The notes beneath the pieces were generated by a model. The model saw only the letters and a program-made list of their open reading frames with translations. It had not been told where the DNA came from and made no database searches. Shown piece after piece: positions 57,959 to 64,000 of a stretch of 64,000 nt of DNA (its first letter is position 1; the number at the start of each line of letters is the position of its first letter). Source of the stretch: Cafeteria roenbergensis (Eukaryota > Sar > Bigyra > Bicosoecida > Cafeteriaceae); assembly GCA_008330645.1 (NCBI GenBank), contig VLTN01000084.1, positions 1-64,000 of the forward strand, given 5' to 3'. The position numbers and the translations under genes are program-made.

Positions 57959-60412
57959 ATGGCGGTGGCCAGCGGGCTCCTTGCTCGGGAGACGGGAGAC
58001 CTGCGCGCTTCATCGTGAGTCGGCAGGGCAAGCGCGTCGGCAAGTTGCCCCCTCTCCTCCTACTCCGGCCGCTCACACACCCGCCCCCGCACAGGGCTGG
58101 CGCGACCTGCTCAGGCGCTCGCATGCGGCAGCCGCATGTGTGACGGAGCCACCCTGCAGGGCCGTCCACAATGTTGCTTTGGCTGCAGAGTCTGTCGCCG
58201 ATTCGCCGGAGCCAGGACTCAGGCGCTCGCGCGCGGCAACGCGTCCCCAGTGGTGAGAGCGAGGCAGGGGCGGACAGTGATGGCGGTTCCTGCCCCCGGG
58301 GAGGCACGTGTGCAGGAGGTCAGACTGCAGCGAGCATCGCGCCTGGTTCTGAAGCTGTGCGCAGGTGCTTGACCGCCTCTCGAGCGGCATCACATCGCTA
58401 GAGTTCGATTCGGTGCAGCAGCGATTGTGAGCCAGCGCCGCGTGCGCGTTGGCATTGGCCAGCCAGCGCCCGGCCGCGCCCCGCTGCGGCTGCCGCCGCC
58501 AGTGAGAGGCCGCCCACGTCGGCGCGCGACGCCTCGTCTGGTGTGTGCGACGACGCCCCAAACCCGCCCCACACACAACCGCCCCCGTCTCTGTTCGCCA
58601 TTGCTACGCGCCTCTCGCTTGCGATGTCGGGTGTATGGCTGCAGCCTGCTGGCTACGACCGGCCGCGGGGAGCTGGCGCTGTACGACGTGGAGGCCGGGG
58701 CTTCGACGCGCGAGCGGCTCGCCGCTGGAGGCGGCACGCAGGCGCGCAGGCAGGCGCGCGAGCGCGACGTGGAGGTGCTGGGGCTGCGAGGAGGGCAGCT
58801 GCCAGCGGCCAGGGGGGCCCTGCGGCGGCGAGCGGCCGCGCGAGAGGAGGAGCGCGGGGCGATGGAGGAGGCGGAGCGGAGGCTGGACTCCGCTGGCCGG
58901 GGCGGGGGGCACGCCGGTGCGACGGTGCCCCGGGATGCGTGGGCAGCTGCGCCGACTGCGTGGCGCCGCGACGAGGACCGAGCGGTTGCGGAGCGGCGGC
59001 GGCTCAAGGCGATGGCCCGTGCAACGGCGCCCTGGGCGGGGCACGAGGGCAGCGGCCGCCTGCGGTCAGCAGGCCAGGCCCCAGCCGTCCTCTGCGCGGC
59101 GTGGTACGGCGTCGACTCTGGTCTCGTCGTGACTGGCTCGGCCGACGGCAACATTCTCGCGTGGGACGTGGCGGCTGGGCTGACGCTGGGCGGCAGTCTG
59201 GGCGTCGCAGTGGCGTCAGCATGGGCGCCTGGGCCCGCGGAGCAGCCTGCGGTGTTCAGCCTGTCCATGCACGCGCCGCACAGCGCGGGGCCGCTGCGTG
59301 CAAGCGTTGCCATGGGGCGCGCCGAGCGGGCGGTGCGGCTGCTCGACCTGCGGAGTGGCGCGGCCACGCACTCGCTGGACGGGCACAGCGGGGACGTGCT
59401 GGCAACGGCCTGGCACCCGCAGCGAGAGCACGAGCTTGCGAGCGGGTCAGCGGACGGGGGGGTGCTCGTTTGGGACGTGCGGCTGGGCGGGACGAGAGCC
59501 TGCTTGGCGCAGATGGACCTGCTGACGCGGCGGCCCACGCTCGGCGGAGGCGGGGGCGGTGGCGGGGGCGCGTTTGGGGCGCCAGGTCAGCCCGGGGTTT
59601 CGAAGCGGGCTCACAGTGGTCCGGTCACTGCGGTTTCCTGGGGCCTCGCCGACGGGGCCGGCGTGTTTTTGCTTTCCGCCGGCGGCGACAGCTGCGTGAG
59701 GCGCTGGCGCGCTGAGGCGGGTTGGATCGAGGGCGGCAGCTTTGAGGGGCTCGACAACGGGCTGCAGCGTGGGACGCGGCTGGCCGTGGTCCCCACGGCG
59801 TCGGGCGCTTCCGGTTCCGGAGCCTGCGTGTTGCACGGCTGCACGGCCGGTGACATTCGCGCCAGGACCGGCCGCGGCCTGGCCGACCTTGTTGGGGGCT
59901 CGGCCGCCGACGCAGGGGCGGCTCACGGGGCCAGCGGCGGTGTTGTGTGCTGGGACGAGTCGACCGGAGCGCGCCTGGGCAGGCTGGAAGGCGCGCATGT
60001 CGGTGGCGTTACGGCGCTTGCGGCGAGGGGCGGCGGCGGCCGAGAGCTGGTTTCTGGCGGCGAGGATGGCGCGGTCGTGATGTGGCGGCCGGGCTTTTTG
60101 TTGGCGGGGCGCGGGCCCGCGCCCTGGGAAGCGGGGGCGGCGGCAGCGGTCCCGGTGCGCGCTGCTTCCCAACGGCACGGCAGCTCCGGCCGCCCTGGCA
60201 TTCCGCCCTCGCAAAATCCCGCTCCCGCTGCGGTGCGCGGCGCCGAGGAACCAAGGCCTGGCCACCCCCGCGAGCCGATGGCGAGTGAACATCCTCTGGA
60301 GGACGACTGGGAGGGGATGCCGCAGGGCGCTTCCGTGCAAGACGCAGCTGACGCCGCGGCAGCCGCCATCGCGAGCGCGCGCCAGAGGCGACTGGGCCAT
60401 CGGCGCGGCTGA
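57959..60412 (+). CDS. ERCC8: CSA/ERCC8-like WD40 protein (multi-exon, N-terminus partly unresolved)
   Basis: The main exon 58645-60412 is certain. Upstream, exon 58365-58426 encodes VLDRLSSGITSLEFDSVQQR and joins in phase 2 (donor GTGAGC, acceptor GCTGCAG) to give QQRFLLATTGRGELALYDVEAG. This aligns with the first WD block of human CSA ([21 protein letters not shown]...VLYDLE). A probable first exon 57959-58014 encodes MAVASGLLARETGDL, like MLGFLSARQTGLEDP. The piece linking these two exons is unresolved. Diagnostic CSA features include VRLLDLRSGAATHSLDGHSGDVLATAWHP, LASGSADGGVLVWDVR and a final ELVSGGEDGAVVMW. A charged insertion of about 110 residues splits the first two blades. CSA is the DDB1-CUL4 substrate receptor in transcription-coupled repair. 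The 70-residue tail is disordered. Confidence 0.78.
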
Positions 60413-60693
60413 CCGGCGCTGCCCCCTCGCCGCCGCCCGGGCGGCTGCCGCCCCGCGCGCGCAGCCCACCGCCGGATCGGGGCCTCGGGCCCTTCTCTTT
60501 TCTTGTCAGCTGGGCTGCTTGCGGGGCCAGACGCTGATGTGACGCTGACAGCAAGGCGAAACGCTTGCGCTGGACTCCCAATCCGCCCAGAACACACCGC
60601 ACTCGTCACTCGAAACTCAGTCAGCGGACCAGCGGCGATCACCCGCTCGCCGACTCCCTCGCAGCTCGGCGGCCAGGAGCCCCCCCGGGCGCG
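60413..60693. other. Intergenic region
   Basis: 281 bp between the CSA-like stop and the proposed first exon of the PP2A B''-like gene. Nothing recognised. Confidence 0.45.
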
Positions 60694-63650
60694 ATGCTGG
60701 CGGCGCAAGCCGGGTCAGCCCCGTCGCTGCACGCCCGGGACCGACCAGCTCTGCGCACGCCGAACCGGCGCACGGCAGCTGGCTCGCCCCACAGCAGCGC
60801 CTCTAGCGGGGCCGCCGCCCAGGCCCGCCAGTCCGGACGGCGCCTCGCGGTGCACGTCCCCGGAACGGTGAGGTCCGCCGTGGCTGCGCTGCCCAGGGGC
60901 GGCCCGTGCACGCGCCGGCCGCTCCGACGGAGCCTTGCCCCCGTCCCGGCGCCTTGTCGGGGCGCGGGGGAGCCCGCCCGGCGCCACGCGCACCCCGGAG
61001 CCAGGGCCCGGGCGCCCCGTGCCCTGGCTCCGGGAGCCGCGAAGCCCCCGCGGCCCGAGCCGCCGCGCCGGGCCGGCCCGGCTTGCCGCGCAACTGGCGT
61101 TGCACTGCTGGCGGCTACGTTTGCCACGGGAGTGACTTCAGCGCTGCCGCCCTGCTTTTTTGCCCCGCGTCGGTCGGACCCGCCCCGCAGACACTCGGCC
61201 CCATGGCCCTCCAGGCGGCCCGGCACGCGGCCTACCGCGAGCTGGATGCCCTCCTCCCGCGCGACGGGTGGAATTTGGCGGCCGTGGGCGGCTCGGCGCA
61301 CGTCAGTGCCGAGTTGCCGGCGGACGTCGCCGTCCCGCCCGGCCAGTCCGGCTCTCGGCGGTTCCCCAGGGAGCTCTCCGACGTGCTGTGCGAGGCATTC
61401 GCCCTCACAGACCGGAAGATCATCGTTCCCACGCCGGACAGCAGCCCGGACCGGGCTTGGACGGCGCAAGAAGCGGGGCAGCTTGTTCGCTGTGTCGCGC
61501 TGAGTTCTGAAGTTGCCCCGTTTGACACGTCGGCTTTTCGCGCCGCTGACGCAACCTCCAGGGTGCTGGTCCCGGGCCTGCACGCCTCCAGCAGGTCTTG
61601 GAGGGGGATGGTGAGGGCGCGCACCCCGTTGCCCGCGTACCTGGCGCTGGCGGCTCACCAAAGAATCGTCTCGATGGCCCGGAGAGACTCCGAAAACCGA
61701 GAGCTCGCGGTGGCCGCGGCGCTCGAGGCCTGGAGCGCCGAGTACACCAGGCAAATGCGTCTTGTGCGCTCGACATCGTCGAGCGTGGCCCCGACGCCAG
61801 CGGCATCGGAAAGCGGAGTTGATGCGGCAACTTCCACTTCTCGGAGTGCCCTCAGCCGCGCCGGCAGCGACATCATCTCCATGGGCTCAGCCATGGTGTC
61901 CAGCCAAGGCGGCTTTGCTGCGGCAAGGGGCCACGTCTCGCCGACCACGGCCAGCGAGGCCGGCTCGCAGTCGGGCGTGTCGCTGCTGCGCAGCAGACTT
62001 TCTGTGGACACGGACGCCCAGCCTGCCGCCGCTTCGGCCGTGGCCGCGCGCGAGCTCCGCACGGTCCTGCGGTGCTTCTCGCCGATTCGCTTGGGCGATT
62101 CCCTGACCCTGTTCGTGGGAGGAGACCCGACGCTGCCGGCCGCGTTCCGGTCCAGCAACAGCGCGAAGCGCTTCCGCGCTGCCATGTCCGCCGGCCGCGC
62201 CGAAGCGGTCCCGTCGAGCCCCCTGTCCAGCTCGAGCCCCGCGCGCGGCCGGAGCCACGTCGTTTCGCTCCCGGCCAGGGCCGAGCCGGGTCTCAGGCCC
62301 GAGCCCGAGGCCATCACCATGCTGCAGCTCCTGCGCTGGTGGACGCCCGCTCGAAAAATGAGCGACATGCACAGCGCCGTCTGCGCCATTCTCGAGGACC
62401 CGATGGACCTCCCCAGGCCCGTCAGCCCCTCGGGCTGCGGCAGATCGCCCGCCAGCTCGGCCAGGTTCAGCTGGGCGACGGGGTCGCTCGCGCTGCAATC
62501 TCCGCTCGGCCCGTCCCCCTCGGCGATTTCTGCCGCGCGGCCGTCCTTCATGTCCAGCCGCGCCAGCAGCCTCGCGCGCAGCATCTCCAGCGTCACGGGC
62601 GCGACGGACGGACCGGCCTGCTCGAGCGCGGCGTCCTCGGTTGGCTCGGCCAGGTCCTCGATGACCCGGACGCCGGCGCGCTCCGGGCCCGTCGGGCCCC
62701 AGAAGTACGCCGTGTCGTCGGTGCAGCACCTCTTTGACGCGCTGTGCAGGCGCCACCCGGACCTCGCCACCATCGCCGCGGACGAGCGGCGCCGTCCCCG
62801 CTACACTCACTTTGTCGCTGCCTTCTGCATCGGGGCGCTGCGAGGCCACACCGCCACCTTTGTCACGGAGCGCGACCTGCGCCAGTCCAACCTCGTCGAG
62901 GCCCTGGCTGCCTGCGCCACCCACAGCCTCGAAAAGCTCGTGCCCTTCGCGCCCGACGCGTTTGCTCGCTGCGAGAGCAGGTTCAACGGCGCCGTTAAGG
63001 CTGCGCTGGAGTCGGGCGTGGCCGGCGCGGTGCTGCCCTGCACCGGCGACCGGTCTTCGGAGCCGTCGGTGAGCGTGGACGCCTTCCTGGCGTTTCGCTC
63101 CAGCCTCTCGCTCGCTGCGGCGGAGGCAGAGACGGCGAACGCGCCCTTTGCCGCCGAGTGGGCCGTTCGCCGCGTGGCGTCAGGCCTCGCCCGCCCCCTG
63201 GCGAGCGGCCGCCCCGGATACCTTGCGTTCGACGACTTCGTCTGGCTCGCTCTGGCCGAGGAGGACCGCATGGCCGGCGCCTCCATCGGCTTCTGGTGCC
63301 GCGTGCTCGACACCGACGACGACGGCTTCATCGGCGCCCTGGACGTCGCGGCGGCAATGCGCCACCGCAAGCTGGAGGGGGGCCTCGCCGCGGCATGCGC
63401 GACGTCGGCCCTAGGCGCAGGCTCCCTCGCAGGCGAGGCCGCTGCAGAGGAGGCGGCCGAGTCCCAGGCCGACTGCGGCTGCTCCGCCCTCGAGCAGAGC
63501 ACGGCCGCGCTCCTCCTGCGCGACTGCTTCGGCCCTGCCGGGTGCATCACCCCCTTCAGGGTGACCGCGGCACTGGTCCGTCGCCGGCGCTGCGGCGCCA
63601 TTCTCTACAGGATGCTCATCGAGGGCGTCGCCGCCGGTGGCGCCGACTAG
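60694..63650 (+). CDS. PP2A regulatory subunit B''-like EF-hand protein (2 exons, 877 aa)
   Basis: Proposed exons are 60694-60867 and 61191-63650 (donor GTGAGG, acceptor CCCGCAG, phase 0). An alternative start is the ATG at 61203. The N-terminal 550 or so residues are mostly disordered, with a helical part at about 65-220. The C-terminal third follows the PPP2R3 pattern: FVTERDLRQSNLVEAL (like ITRSELRRSNL), then LAFDDFVWLALAEEDRMAGASIGFWCRVLDTDDDGFIG (like YADFVWFLISEEDK...SIEYWFRCMDVDGDGVLS), and a final ITPFRVTAALVRRRRCG block. The DTDDDGFIG EF-hand loop is intact; other EF hands are degenerate. PP2A B'' subunits join the A and C subunits and give Ca2+-sensitive substrate choice. Length is within the range of PR130-type members. 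Confidence 0.78.
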
Positions 63651-64000
63651 GAGTCCTGGCGCGGTGGCAAAGCTGCAGCAGTTGCAGCCGCATTCCACGC
63701 GTCCTCGCCGTGTGAGGCGGGCGGCTAGGGCGGCTCCTCGCTCCCCTCCTCTCTTCGTCGCGCGCGCGCGCTCTCTGTATCTCTGTTCGTGGCTAGGCCT
63801 GGCCGCGCGGTGCATGTGTTCGCTAAGTGTTTGGGCACGTCTCTACACGCACCTGGTCTGCGTGTCGGCGTGCTTGGGGGAAGGAGGAGCTCCTCAGACC
63901 CCGCGCATGCCCTCGCCCCCTCTGGTCCCCGGTCCCGCCTCGCTGGGCGCGGCGGCGGGAGGCACCATCTGCTCCCATCAGCCAGGTTTGCCCGGCGGCG
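63651..64000. other. 3' flank at window end
   Basis: 350 bp after the PP2A B''-like stop, with a CGCG repeat near 63760-63770. No gene recognised. Confidence 0.45.

Overview
The window is nuclear DNA from a GC-rich (about 70% by eye, not counted), gene-dense flagellated protist. The evidence is short GT-AG introns (about 110-375 bp) with GTGAGN/GTAAGN donors and GCAG acceptors, eukaryote-only families (RACK1, CDC6, CSA, PP2A B'', GRIP golgin, CDPK), and cilium genes (a DNAI4-like dynein intermediate chain, a TMEM107-like transition-zone protein). A heterotrophic stramenopile such as a bicosoecid would fit, but that placement is inference. Stop codons are rare at this base composition, so long open frames alone prove little. 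Genes were called from family motifs and from splice junctions whose phases agree.

Layout. 1-4.4 kb: tandem duplication of a membrane RCC1-repeat protein plus its upstream flank (first copy cut by the window edge). 5.1-6.2 kb: ubiquitin-conjugating E2 (-), divergent from a SulP/SLC26 transporter at 6.8-8.9 kb (+). 9.6-12.7 kb: E/R/A-rich coiled-coil protein (+). 13.1-19.1 kb: 2004-aa coiled-coil protein with SAP-like, WW and auxilin-type J domains (-). 20.6-22.6 kb: GRIP golgin (+). 23.1-24.9 kb: membrane-anchored PP2C phosphatase (+). 25.4-26.7 kb: homocysteine S-methyltransferase (-). 26.9-33.4 kb: apparent fusion of an MDR/quinone-oxidoreductase-like domain to a calcium-dependent protein kinase (+). 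33.9-37.7 kb: DNAI4/WDR78-like protein (+). 38.0-40.5 kb: CDC6-like AAA+ protein (-). 40.9-41.9 kb: RACK1 (+). 42.4-43.0 kb: TMEM107-like protein (+). 43.4-45.1 kb: orphan seven-TM protein (-). 45.6-55.1 kb: 3193-aa repeat protein (+) with a 3.8-kb two-unit minisatellite, eight copies of an unrecognised domain of about 60 residues, and a C-terminus resembling the dynein microtubule-binding domain. 55.7-57.8 kb: MFSD1-like transporter (-). 58.0-60.4 kb: CSA/ERCC8-like WD40 protein (+). 60.7-63.7 kb: PP2A B''-like subunit (+).

How the genes relate. There is no operon. Many neighbours are divergent pairs sharing 150-670 bp (E2/SulP, methyltransferase/MDR-CDPK, CDC6/RACK1, 7TM/giant protein, MFSD1/CSA). 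Themes are cilium and microtubule (DNAI4-like, TMEM107-like, possibly the giant protein), calcium and phosphorylation signalling (CDPK fusion, PP2C, PP2A B''), membrane traffic (GRIP golgin, auxilin-type J protein), and DNA replication or repair (CDC6, CSA). The most novel-looking items are the giant protein and its repeated domain, the MDR-CDPK fusion, and the WW plus J-domain protein. No mobile element, CRISPR array, rRNA or convincing tRNA was found.
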